From positions 806,001 through 870,000 of the forward strand of contig CAVRBO010000001.1 of assembly GCA_963719285.1 (NCBI GenBank): a stretch of DNA of 64,000 bases, written 5' to 3'. Below the pieces are notes generated by a model, which did not search any database, was not told the origin of the DNA, and saw only the letters and a program-made list of their open reading frames with translations. Positions 17,218 through 28,373 of the stretch are shown here, piece after piece (position 1 is the first letter of the stretch; the number at the start of each line of letters is the position of its first letter). Source of the stretch: C-114 sp963719285 (lineage in GTDB: Bacteria; Chloroflexota; Limnocylindria; Limnocylindrales; CSP1-4). A program made the position numbers and the translations under genes.

Positions 17218-18230
17218 CAGGAGTACCTGATCCGTGGGTTGAGATAGGCGTAGCTGATGTCGACGGTCAGGTTCACCAGGACGAAGATCGTGGCCAGGAT
17301 GAGCGTGCCGCTCTGGATGACCAGGAAGTCCTTGTCCACCGCCGCCTCGTACAGCCACGATCCGACGCCGCCCCAGGCGAAGATCGTCTCGGTCAGGACC
17401 GCGCCGCCGAGGAGCAGCCCGGTCTGGAGGCCGATGACCGTGGAGATCGGCAGCATCGCGTTGCGCAGGACGTGCCGCCGGTCGATCCGATCCGTGTGCA
17501 GGCCCTTGGCCCGGGCGGTCCGCACGTAGTCCTCCGACAGGACCTCGAGCACCGCGGAGCGGGTGATCCGGGCGACATAGGCGAGCGGGATCGTGCCGAG
17601 CGCGACGGCCGGCAGGATGAGGTGCTTCACGACATCGAGGAACTTGGGGATGTCATGGTCGATGACGAGCGACTCCCACAGGTAGAACGTCGTCCCGGCC
17701 CCGCTGAAGTCGTACTGCCGAAGGTCGAGTCTCCCTGCGGTCGGCAGCCAGTGCAGCCAGACCCCGAAGATATACGACAGGAGCAGCCCGAGGAAGAAGA
17801 TCGGGATCGAGATGCCGAGGAGCGACAGGACCGTCGCGACGTTGTCGAACAACGAGCCCTGGCGCTTGGCGGCGGCCACCCCGAGCGGGATCCCGAAGCC
17901 GATCGCGATCGTCATCGCGGCGAGGGTCAACTCGACCGTCGCCGGAAAGCGGGTCACGAAGCTCGTCAACACCGAGATACGGCCCGTGGCGGACGTGCCG
18001 AAGTCGCCGTGGAGGATCCCGTTCATGTAGTCGAAGTACTGCTCGTACAGCGGCTTGTCGAGGCCCAGCCCGTGGCGGCACGCCTCGAGTCGCTCGGCGG
18101 TCGTGTGCTCGCCGAGGTTGGTGGCGCACGGGTCGCCTGGCAGGGCGTGGACGAAGATGATCATGAACACGGAGAGGCCGAGCAGGATCGGGATGAGCAG
18201 GAGCAACCGCCGGACGATGTACTTGAGCAC
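17217..18230 (-). CDS. Oligopeptide ABC transporter permease (OppB-like), cassette 1
   Basis: This 337-residue permease starts with the diagnostic KYIVRRLLLLIPILLGLS membrane helix, a large external loop (~30-95) and the EAA loop YVRTARAKGLHTDRI. The C-terminus ISYAYLNPRIRY is conserved in OppB/DppB. A Cys pair in the first external loop (Cys35, Cys51) could form a disulphide. It is separated from the binding-protein gene by a hairpin-containing gap, consistent with uneven expression of the two. Confidence 0.92.
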   Translation of the reverse strand: MLKYIVRRLLLLIPILLGLSVFMIIFVHALPGDPCATNLGEHTTAERLEACRHGLGLDKPLYEQYFDYMNGILHGDFGTSATGRISVLTSFVTRFPATVELTLAAMTIAIGFGIPLGVAAAKRQGSLFDNVATVLSLLGISIPIFFLGLLLSYIFGVWLHWLPTAGRLDLRQYDFSGAGTTFYLWESLVIDHDIPKFLDVVKHLILPAVALGTIPLAYVARITRSAVLEVLSEDYVRTARAKGLHTDRIDRRHVLRNAMLPISTVIGLQTGLLLGGAVLTETIFAWGGVGSWLYEAAVDKDFLVIQSGTLILATIFVLVNLTVDISYAYLNPRIRYS

Positions 18231-18262
18231 GGGCTGTGGCTCGACCTCCGCCGAAGATGCGG

Positions 18263-18295
18263 CGGTCCCCGGGAAGCGAGGCCTCCCGGGGACCG
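18263..18295 (-). terminator. Hairpin between binding-protein and permease genes, cassette 1
   Basis: A perfect 12-bp inverted repeat (18263-18274 and 18284-18295) with a 9-base loop lies just after the binding-protein stop. A second, smaller hairpin follows on the minus strand. There is no U-tract, so partial termination or mRNA stabilisation are both possible. Confidence 0.5.
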
Positions 18296-18326
18296 GTGAG
18301 TCAGTCGGTCCGGATGGACCGCCGGA

Positions 18327-20072
18327 TCAGGTCCCGGCGTCCTTCCAGACCAGGTTGAAGTACTCGGACTGGGTCGGGCTCGTGATGTACCCGTGGACAT
18401 GGGTCGTGGTCCCGAGGTAGGAACCGGCCCACACGAGCGGAACGTCCGAGACGTCCGCGTTGGCGATCTTCATGACGTCCTTCCAGTCCTGGGTCCTGGT
18501 GGCGTCGTCGGCCTCGGAGATCGCCTTGGCCATCCCGGCCGCGACGGCCGGGTTGTCCTCGCCGAACTCGCAGTTGTGCGGGGTCGTGTACTTGACCTTG
18601 TTACAGGCGGCCGTGGTGGTCGCGTAGAACAGACCCGGGCCGTCGGCCGGGTCGGCGTAGTCGTAGATCCAGCCGATGAAGAACAGCCCGTAGAGGCCAT
18701 TCGCCTCGTCGGTCAGGTAGCCACCGTGCCACGGCTTGTGCTGCGGGTTGACCTTGAAGCCGACCGCCTCGAGCATCGTGCGGATGGCCTCGAACTCGCC
18801 CTTGGGGTCGACCATGTACGGCCGCGACGTTGCGTCCGGATACCAGAAGTCGATCGAGCACGGCGCCGGGCAGCTGGAGCCGGCCAGGAAGTCCTTGGCC
18901 GCCTGGGGGTCGTACTTGGGCGCGCTGGCATTCGGCTCGTAGGCCGGCATCTTGTCGATGAGGTCCGAGTCGGCGACGGTCGCGGCGCCGTTCGGGAAGA
19001 ACGCGTCGACGATGGCCTGCTTGTCGATCGCCGCGGCGATCGCCTGGCGGACCTTGATGTCGTCGAATGGCTTGTGGGTCTGGTTGAACGCGAGCTTGCC
19101 GACGGCCAGCGGCGTCCGCGGCAGCAGGACGAGGCTCGAGTCAGCCTTGATGTCGGGGGTCTGGTTCGCGTCGACGAAGTCGATCGTGTCGACCGTGCCC
19201 GACTTGAGGGCCGTCAGGCGGTTGGCCGCCTCGGCGATGGGCTTGAAGATGATCTTGTCCAGGTGGGCGGCATTGGCCGGGTCCCAATAGTTCGGGTTCT
19301 TGACGATCGTGTAGTGATCGCCGGGGACGAACTCGCTGAACATGAACGGACCGGTGCCCGTGGGGGCCTTCTGCCAGTAGTCGTTCGTGGTGTCCTTGGA
19401 GCCCTTGTCGGCGTTGTGGTCCTGGAGCGCCTTGGGGCTCTGCATCGCGAACGGGATCAGGGTCATCGCCGTCGGGAAGTCCGCCTTCGCCGAACCGAGC
19501 GTGATCGAGAATGTCGAGTCGTCGATCTTGGTGACGGCCTTGATGAGGGACTTGTCGCCATAACCGCCGAAGACGGTGATGTCGTAGTAGTCATCGCCCT
19601 GGAGGGGCTCCGGAAGGTTCTTCCAGCGGTTGACGTTGTAGATCGCGGCGTCGGCGTTGAAGTCCGTGCCGTCCGAGAACTTGACGCCGGTCTGGAGGTG
19701 GAACGTGTAGGTGAGCTTGTCGGAGCTCAGGTCCCATGACTTGGCCAGGTCGGGCTCGAGGTCGCCCGTGGTCCCCGGCTTGAGCTTGATGAGGGTCTCG
19801 TAGATCTGCTGCGCGATCCGGAACGACTCACCGTCCTGGATGAGGATCGCATCAAGCGTCGTCGGGTCGGACGCCGATCCGAAGATCCACGTCCCGCCGT
19901 CGACCGGCTGCTCGCCCGTCGGGCTCGCGACGGCCGACGGGGCGGTGGTCTCCGGGGCGCCCGTCGCCGGGGCGGCGGTCGGGGTCCCCGGGGCCGGGGT
20001 GGTGCTGCCCGAGCACGCCGCGAACATCATCGCGGCGACCGCTGCGAGCGCGACCGCTCTCAGTCGTAGCAT
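18327..20072 (-). CDS. Oligopeptide-binding lipoprotein (SBP family 5), cassette 1
   Basis: This 581-residue extracytoplasmic solute-binding protein has a lipoprotein signal peptide with the lipobox ending FAAC (Cys20), then a Thr/Pro/Ala-rich linker to about residue 55. The mature domain has family 5 features: YETLIKLKPG, the WDLSSDKLTYTFHLQTGVKFSDG segment (in pieces near residues 110-135) and PTGTGPFMFSEF. It would capture peptides outside the membrane for the OppB/C/D/F proteins downstream. The ligand cannot be predicted. GGAGGAG lies seven bases before the ATG. Confidence 0.92.
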   Translation of the reverse strand: MLRLRAVALAAVAAMMFAACSGSTTPAPGTPTAAPATGAPETTAPSAVASPTGEQPVDGGTWIFGSASDPTTLDAILIQDGESFRIAQQIYETLIKLKPGTTGDLEPDLAKSWDLSSDKLTYTFHLQTGVKFSDGTDFNADAAIYNVNRWKNLPEPLQGDDYYDITVFGGYGDKSLIKAVTKIDDSTFSITLGSAKADFPTAMTLIPFAMQSPKALQDHNADKGSKDTTNDYWQKAPTGTGPFMFSEFVPGDHYTIVKNPNYWDPANAAHLDKIIFKPIAEAANRLTALKSGTVDTIDFVDANQTPDIKADSSLVLLPRTPLAVGKLAFNQTHKPFDDIKVRQAIAAAIDKQAIVDAFFPNGAATVADSDLIDKMPAYEPNASAPKYDPQAAKDFLAGSSCPAPCSIDFWYPDATSRPYMVDPKGEFEAIRTMLEAVGFKVNPQHKPWHGGYLTDEANGLYGLFFIGWIYDYADPADGPGLFYATTTAACNKVKYTTPHNCEFGEDNPAVAAGMAKAISEADDATRTQDWKDVMKIANADVSDVPLVWAGSYLGTTTHVHGYITSPTQSEYFNLVWKDAGT

Positions 20073-20131
20073 TCGTGTACTCCTCCATCTCGATGGGTGA
20101 CGGGTGTGCGCGGAACCCCCGCGAGGGTCGT

Positions 20132-20154
20132 CCGGCGACCTCCTCCGTCGCCGG
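20132..20154 (-). terminator. Hairpin between the two transporter cassettes
   Basis: Arms CCGGCGAC and GTCGCCGG (20132-20139 and 20147-20154) give a perfect 8-bp stem with a 7-base loop, between the cassette 2 OppF stop and the cassette 1 binding-protein start. There is no U-tract. Confidence 0.4.
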
Positions 20155-20165
20155 GCGGCATGTTC

Positions 20166-22527
<2,362 letters not shown>

Positions 22528-22531
<4 letters not shown>

Positions 22532-23460
22532 GCCTCGATACGCTGGCGTGGGTCGAGCGCGTCGCGCAGGCCGTCGCCGAGGAAGCTCGCAGCGAGCACC
22601 ACCAGGATCAGCGTGATCCCCGGGTACCAGATGAGGATCGGGCTCCGGTAGAAATACTCCTGGGCGTTCGTGAGCATGTTGCCCAGGCTGGCCTCGGGCG
22701 GAGCGATGCCGAAGCCCAGGAACGACAGGGACGCCTCCACGACGACCGAGTCGGCGATGCCCAGCGTCGCCGCGACGATGACTGGCGCGAGCGCGCTCGG
22801 GACCATGTGCCGGATGACGATCCGCCGGTCGCTCGCGCCGAGGGCGCGCGCGGCCTGGACGAAGTCGGCCTCGCGCAGCGACAGGAACTCCGCGCGGACG
22901 AGGCGGGCGGCGGTCGTCCAGAGTGTCAGGCCGAGGGCGATGATGATCACGTAGATGTTGCCGGTCCCGAAGAACGCGACGAGCATGACGATGAGGAAGA
23001 ACGTCGGGATCGACAGGACGATGTCGACCATGCGCATGAGCACGTTGTCGATCTTGCCGCCGACATAGCCCGAGATCGACCCGACCGTGATGCCGACGAA
23101 GGCGATGATGAACACGGCCGCGAAGCCGATGATCAGGCTCGTCTGGAGCGCCTTCATGAGGCGCATGAAGATGTTGATCCCGATCGAGTCGTAGCCGAGC
23201 GGTGCGGCGAGCGATGCGGGTGCCCGGATCTTGTCGAGGTGGGTGAGCCGCCAGGCGTCCCCGCCGATGATCGGGAAGGCGACCGACGAGATCACCAGGA
23301 TGACCAGCATGACCAGGCCCACGACGGCCAGCCGGTTCTGGCGGAACCGCGCGGCGACCAGGTTCCAGTAGGTGCGGACGGGGAGCAGGTCGACTTCGTC
23401 GAACTGGCCCGGGACACCGGCGCCCTCGATGACGCCGGGGGCGTCTGTTATCGCGGCCAT
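22528..23460 (-). CDS. Oligopeptide ABC transporter permease (OppC-like), cassette 2
   Basis: This 310-residue permease has an N-terminal cytoplasmic segment, a first helix at ~45-65, a further five hydrophobic segments and the EAA loop FVQAARALGASDRRIVIRHM. The C-terminal GDGLRDALDPRQR matches OppC/DppC. It is distinct in sequence from the cassette 1 permease, so the two systems are not a recent duplication. Confidence 0.91.
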
Positions 23461-23476
23461 GAGTGCGTCTCCGTGC

Positions 23477-24439
23477 TCAGTACTTGATCCGCGGGTCGAC
23501 GAAGGCGTAGGCGATGTCGGCGAGCAGATTGCCGATGATCACCAGTACGCCGCCGATCATGACCGTCGCGAGGACGACCGGATAGTCCCGCTCGATGACC
23601 GAGCTCACCCCGAGGTATCCGAGGCCCGGCCAGCTGAACACGGTCTCGGTGATCGCCGCCCCGGACAGGAGGGTCGGAATCGTCAGGCCGAGCAAGGTCA
23701 CGATCGGGATGAGGGCATTCCGGAGCGCGTGTTTGAAGATCACCCGGGACGCGTCCAGGCCCTTGGCCCGGGCTGTGCGGATGAAGTCCTGGCGCATGAC
23801 CTCGAGCATCGAGGCGCGCATGTAGCGACTCCAGCCCGCCACCGAGATGACGGTGAGGGTCAGCGCCGGCAGCGTCAGGTGCCATAAGAGGTCGGGGATG
23901 TCGCCGTCCTTGCCGAAGCTCTGTTTCCCGAACAGGGGGAACCAGTTGAGGGTGATCGAGAAGATCTGCTTGACGATGAGGCCGAGCCAGAACGTCGGCA
24001 TCGCGTAGCCGATCGTGGTGAGAAGCGTGATGAACTTGTCGGTGATGCTGTACTGCTTCACCGCGGCGAGGATACCGACCGGGATCGCGATGATGATCGT
24101 CAACAGGAGCGAGGCGCCCGTGAGCAGGAGCGTGCTCGGGATCCGCTGGAAGACCTTGTCGCGGACCGGCGTGCCGTCCGTGATCGAGTAGCCCCACGCG
24201 GTGTTGTCGAACGGGAAGGACCAGAACCGGGTGAACCACTTGGCGAACTGGACCGGCAGCGGCTGGTCGAAGCCGTAGACGCGCATCAGGTTGTCGATGA
24301 CCTGCGGCGGGACACGGTTCGACCGGAACCGGTCGAACGGGGTCCCGGGCGCGACGTTCACGATGATGAACGAGATGACACTGATCCCGATGATGATCGG
24401 GATCGCCTGGAGCAATCGGCGCAGAACGTAGGTCGCCAT
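23477..24439 (-). CDS. Oligopeptide ABC transporter permease (OppB-like), cassette 2
   Basis: This 320-residue permease begins YVLRRLLQAIPIIIGISVIS, has a periplasmic-side loop rich in aromatics (FAKWFTRFWSFPF), six hydrophobic segments in total, and the EAA loop FIRTARAKGLDASRVIFKHA. It ends AYAFVDPRIKY, typical of OppB/DppB. A U-tract terminator lies upstream, between it and its binding-protein gene. Confidence 0.92.
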   Translation of the reverse strand: MATYVLRRLLQAIPIIIGISVISFIIVNVAPGTPFDRFRSNRVPPQVIDNLMRVYGFDQPLPVQFAKWFTRFWSFPFDNTAWGYSITDGTPVRDKVFQRIPSTLLLTGASLLLTIIIAIPVGILAAVKQYSITDKFITLLTTIGYAMPTFWLGLIVKQIFSITLNWFPLFGKQSFGKDGDIPDLLWHLTLPALTLTVISVAGWSRYMRASMLEVMRQDFIRTARAKGLDASRVIFKHALRNALIPIVTLLGLTIPTLLSGAAITETVFSWPGLGYLGVSSVIERDYPVVLATVMIGGVLVIIGNLLADIAYAFVDPRIKY

Positions 24440-24555
24440 CGGTCAGCCTCGATGTTGGCCCGAAGATGGCCCGGCTCGGCGGGTCATCGGTCGGTCATCC
24501 GCCGGGGACGAGGAACGGGGCGCGACTGCCGGAGCTCGAGCCGGCAGGACGGATG

Positions 24556-24593
24556 AAAAACCGACGGCGCTCACCGGAAGCGAGCGCCGTCGG
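24556..24593 (-). terminator. Intrinsic terminator after the cassette 2 binding-protein gene
   Basis: On the minus strand a perfect 12-bp stem (24561-24572 and 24582-24593) with a 9-base loop is followed directly by TTTTT (24556-24560). This is the clearest rho-independent terminator in the window. Its place between the binding-protein gene and oppB suggests partial read-through, giving more binding protein than permease. Confidence 0.85.
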
Positions 24594-24633
24594 CCGAACG
24601 GTTGCGAATGACTCGGACGCCTGCGGTGGTCTC

Positions 24634-26646
24634 TTACTGGCCGGAGACCACCCAGGTGTCGTTGTTCCAGAAATAGGTGGGGCTGGTCAGATCGATCGTC
24701 CCACTCGTGGCCACCGTATTCGGTGTCGCGGACACCGTCTTGGTCAGGCCGGCGTGCGCCAGGTCCGCCCAGAGGAAGTAGTACGGCAGATCGTTGTGGA
24801 CGAGCGTCTGGAACTGCGAGTAGATCGGGATCCGCTTGCTCTGATCGAGCTCCTCGCGACCCTGCTTGAGGAGCGCATCGGCCTGCGGACTGTTCCAACC
24901 GGGGAAGTTGTTGCCATCGGGGAAGGCCTTGGTCGTGATCTGGTCGCTGCCGAAGATCGACGAGTCGTCCGGATCGAGAGCCGTCGACCAACCACCGAGG
25001 TAGGTGTCGAACTTGTTGGGATAGCTCAGCAGTGGCAACAGCACCGTCGCGAAGTCACCTTCCTTGACGTTGATGTTGATACCGCACTTGGCGAGCTGGT
25101 CCTTGGCGAGCTGGCCGAACTTGACCCGCTGCGGGCGCCCCTGGCGCACCCAGAGGTCGGAGCTCAGCTTCTTGCCACCCTTGGCGTAGATGCCGTCGCT
25201 GCCGAGCGTCCAGCCGGCGCTCTCGATGAGCGCCTTCGCGCCTGCCACGTCGAGCGTGTACTTCGGCGTGTTCGGCTCGTAGGCCCACGAAGCGGGCGGC
25301 ACGTTCGCGTAGACCGGGGCACCGTTGCCGTCCGTGGCGGCCTGGACGGTGGCATCGTGATCGATGCACATCGCGAAGGCCTGGCGGAGCTTGAGGTCGC
25401 TGTACAGGTGATCCGGGCGCAGGTTGAAGGCGATGAAGTAGTACCCGAAGTCCGGATACTCGGCGACGTTGAGGTTCGGGTCGGCCTTGATGGCGGCAAG
25501 CGCGTCCGAGGTGACCTCGGTCTGCCAGTTGATGTCGCCCTTCTGGAGCGCGGCCGACGCCGACGCAGCGTCCTTGATGATCGGGATGAACACGTGGGCG
25601 GGACCCACGGTGCCCGCGTAGTAGTTGTCGTTGCGATCGAGGGTGACGCTCTCGGCGGGCTTGTACGAGGCGAACTTGTACGGGCCGGTGCCGATGGGCG
25701 CCTTGTTGAAGTCGATGATCCGGAAGTCCGCCGCGATCTGATCGTTGGCGGAGGCCCCGAGGCCGGTGTTCAGGTCGACGAGCTGGTCGTGGACGGCCGA
25801 GGCATATGCCTCGTCATCCGGGGACCCGTCGTCCTTCTTGTAGGTCGCCTTGTCGGGGAGCGCCACGCCGGCCGTCGTGAGGAAGCCCTCCATCTGGCTG
25901 GTGTAGTTCGCGAAGTTGCAGGTGACGGGCGCCGTGGCGCTGCCGTCGCAGGCCTTGTCGCTGGTGGCGGTGTCGATCTGGTTGACGAGCGCCTTGACCG
26001 CTGCCGCGTCCACGTTGCCCGCGGCGGCCTGGAATCGTGCGAAGGACGCCGTGACGGCCTGCTTCGGCATGATCGGGGTCGCCAGGGTCGTGATGAGGAA
26101 CGGGGCGAACTTGTTCTTCAGGGTGAAGACAACGGTCGACGGATCCTGTGCGGCGACGCTGGCGAGGTTCTGAGTGACGCTACCGCAGAAATCCGGGATG
26201 TACGTGCAGTTCTTGGACAGGGCGAGATCGAACGTGAACTTGACGTCATCGGAGGTGAAGTCCGACCCGTCGTGCCACTTGATCCCGGTCTTGAGCTTGA
26301 TGGTCCAGGTCAGGCCGTCGGCGCTGACGTCCGGAAGCGCGGCGGCCATGTCCGGCGTGGCGGCGAGCTTGTTGTCCGCCCGGTACATGCCGGTGTAGAT
26401 GAGGCCGACGATCCAGCTCGTCGGCAGGTCCGTGTAGGCGAGCGAGAAGTAGGTCGGCTCGCCGTCCACGGCGAACTTGAAGTCGGCCGAAGCCGGACCC
26501 GTGCTGGCCGGGGCAGTCGCCGGCGCGGCCGTACTCCCTGACGGCGGCGGCGCGGCCGTAGCCGGGCTCTCTGTCGCCTGGGTGCCGCCGCACGCCGCGA
26601 ATACGATCGCCGACACGGCAAGCACACTTACGAGACGTTTCCGCAT
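24634..26646 (-). CDS. Oligopeptide-binding lipoprotein (SBP family 5), cassette 2
   Basis: This 670-residue solute-binding protein has a lipoprotein signal with lipobox VFAAC (Cys19) and a Thr/Pro/Ala-rich linker to ~50. The mature domain has the family 5 pattern LTWTIKLKTGIKWHDGSDF and PIGTGPYKFASYKPAE, and a 90-residue insert (~195-290) with extra Cys residues. It is 90 residues longer than the cassette 1 protein. It is the first gene of the transporter run, with a good promoter at 26809-26837 and GGAGG before the ATG. Confidence 0.92.
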   Translation of the reverse strand: MRKRLVSVLAVSAIVFAACGGTQATESPATAAPPPSGSTAAPATAPASTGPASADFKFAVDGEPTYFSLAYTDLPTSWIVGLIYTGMYRADNKLAATPDMAAALPDVSADGLTWTIKLKTGIKWHDGSDFTSDDVKFTFDLALSKNCTYIPDFCGSVTQNLASVAAQDPSTVVFTLKNKFAPFLITTLATPIMPKQAVTASFARFQAAAGNVDAAAVKALVNQIDTATSDKACDGSATAPVTCNFANYTSQMEGFLTTAGVALPDKATYKKDDGSPDDEAYASAVHDQLVDLNTGLGASANDQIAADFRIIDFNKAPIGTGPYKFASYKPAESVTLDRNDNYYAGTVGPAHVFIPIIKDAASASAALQKGDINWQTEVTSDALAAIKADPNLNVAEYPDFGYYFIAFNLRPDHLYSDLKLRQAFAMCIDHDATVQAATDGNGAPVYANVPPASWAYEPNTPKYTLDVAGAKALIESAGWTLGSDGIYAKGGKKLSSDLWVRQGRPQRVKFGQLAKDQLAKCGININVKEGDFATVLLPLLSYPNKFDTYLGGWSTALDPDDSSIFGSDQITTKAFPDGNNFPGWNSPQADALLKQGREELDQSKRIPIYSQFQTLVHNDLPYYFLWADLAHAGLTKTVSATPNTVATSGTIDLTSPTYFWNNDTWVVSGQ

Positions 26647-26808
26647 CTAAGAACTCCTCCTCGTTGGCACAAAGGCCACCGCTTCGGTCGTCTGGCAGGA
26701 CCGCACGCGAACTCCCGGCGTGCCATCCGCTCCGTGCAGCGAGCCGCTTGCAGTCGGAAAGGAGGCAGCGTCCGGAGTGCGCGTCAGGCCGAAGCCAGCG
26801 CCGCCGGT

Positions 26809-26859
26809 ACTATGGTGAGCCTACTGGTCCCTGTCAAATACGTGACACCACGGATGTCA
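26809..26859 (-). promoter_or_regulatory. Promoter and possible operator for transporter cassette 2
   Basis: The minus strand has a perfect -35 TTGACA (26832-26837), a 17-base spacer and -10 CATAGT (26809-26814). An inverted repeat TGTCA-N6-TGACA (26832-26847) overlaps the -35, and a further TGTCA lies at 26855-26859. The predicted 5' UTR is ~156 bases with no recognised riboswitch. Confidence 0.7.
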
Positions 26860-26873
26860 ACGCCCTCACCGCG

Positions 26874-28373
26874 TCAGTCGGGACATGGGGTCTCGACTCC
26901 GGTCATGGGTCGCCAGCGCAGGTTGGGCTGACGGGCGGCGGTGGCCTCGTCCAGTCGCCGGACTGGCGCGTCGTGGGGGGCACTCGTCACCGCGTCGGGG
27001 TCCGTCCGAGCCTCGCCGGCGATCGCGATCAGCGCGTCGGCGAAGGCGTCGAGCGTCTCAAGCGACTCGGTCTCGGTCGGTTCGATAAGCATCCCCTCCT
27101 CGGTGATGAGCGGGAAGTAGATCGTCGGCGGGTGGAAGCCGTGGTCGATGAGCCGCTTCGCGATGTCGAGCGTCCGGACCCCGGTCGCCTTCCTGATGCT
27201 GGCCGCCGAGGCGACGAATTCGTGTTTGCACGCGCGCGGGTATGGGATGTCGTAGGCCGTGGTCAGGCGGGCCTTGAGGTAGTTGGCGGCCAGGACCGCG
27301 TCGTCGCTCACTTCCCTCAGGCCGGTGTCGCCATGGGCGGAGATGTACGTCCAGGCTCGGACGAGGACGCCCGTGTTGCCGACGAAGCTGCGCATCCGGC
27401 CGATGCTCGTGGGTCGCTCGCCGTGACGCTCGAGGCGGAACGAGCCGTCCGCCTCGCGCAGGACCCGCGGGCCGGGCAGGTACGGCAGGAGCGCCTCGCG
27501 GACGCCGACCGGGCCGGCGCCCGGGCCGCCGCCGCCGTGCGGGGTCGAAAAGGTCTTGTGGACGTTGAAGTGCATGACGTCGAAGCCGGCCTCCCCGGGC
27601 TTGAACCGGCCCAGGATCGCGTTGAGGTTCGCCCCGTCCATGTAGGCGAGCGCTCCGACCTCGTGGACGGCCGTGAGCAGCTCGCCGATGCGCTGCTCGA
27701 ACAGGCCCAGGGTCGAAGGGTTCGTGATCATCACCGCCGCCGTGCGCGGCCCGAGCGCCGCCCGGAAGGCCGCGATGTCCACGCCGCCATCGGGCGCGGA
27801 CGGGACGGTCACCGTCCGGAAGCCGGCCATGGACGCGGTCGCCGGGTTCGTCCCGTGCGAGCTGTCCGGGACGAGCACCTCGGTCCGCTCGAGGTCGCCG
27901 CGCGCCCGGTGGTAGGCCCGGATCATGAGGATGCCGGTCAGCTCGCCCTGTGCGCCGGCCGCGGGCTGGAGCGTCACGGCCGTCATGCCGCTGATCTCGG
28001 CGAGCGCGCCCTCCAGGCTCCAGAGCAGCTCGAGCGTGCCCTGGGCGAGCTCGTCCGGCGCGAGCGGGTGGAGCGACGCGAAGCCCGGCAGTCGGGCGGC
28101 CCATTCGTTGAGCTTGGGATTGAACTTCATCGTGCACGAGCCGAGCGGATAGAACCCGGTATCGATCGCGTAGTTGAGCTGGCTCAGGTTGACGTAGTGG
28201 CGGACCACGTCGGGCTCGTTCATCTCGGGCAGGGCCGCCGGCACCGTCCGGCGCTGGGCGGCCGGCAGGCGGTCGAGGGCATCCTTGGGCGGGTGCGGGA
28301 TCTTGCCCCCGCCCCGACCGGGCCGGGAGCGTTCGAAGATGGTCGGCTGGAGGCGTGGACCCGTGACGCTCAT
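26874..28373 (-). CDS. gcvPB: Glycine dehydrogenase (decarboxylating) subunit 2
   Basis: GcvPB is the PLP-binding half of the two-subunit glycine decarboxylase (P-protein). The 499-residue protein has FYPLGSCTMKFNPKLNE, SSHGTNPATASMAGF, and the PLP lysine in HFNVHKTFSTPHGGGGPGAGP (read in pieces). The ATG at 28371-28373 overlaps the gcvPA stop by 4 bases; the long open frame upstream is a shadow of gcvPA. It ends the gcv operon, 60 bases before the next promoter element. Confidence 0.95.
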   Translation of the reverse strand: MSVTGPRLQPTIFERSRPGRGGGKIPHPPKDALDRLPAAQRRTVPAALPEMNEPDVVRHYVNLSQLNYAIDTGFYPLGSCTMKFNPKLNEWAARLPGFASLHPLAPDELAQGTLELLWSLEGALAEISGMTAVTLQPAAGAQGELTGILMIRAYHRARGDLERTEVLVPDSSHGTNPATASMAGFRTVTVPSAPDGGVDIAAFRAALGPRTAAVMITNPSTLGLFEQRIGELLTAVHEVGALAYMDGANLNAILGRFKPGEAGFDVMHFNVHKTFSTPHGGGGPGAGPVGVREALLPYLPGPRVLREADGSFRLERHGERPTSIGRMRSFVGNTGVLVRAWTYISAHGDTGLREVSDDAVLAANYLKARLTTAYDIPYPRACKHEFVASAASIRKATGVRTLDIAKRLIDHGFHPPTIYFPLITEEGMLIEPTETESLETLDAFADALIAIAGEARTDPDAVTSAPHDAPVRRLDEATAARQPNLRWRPMTGVETPCPD

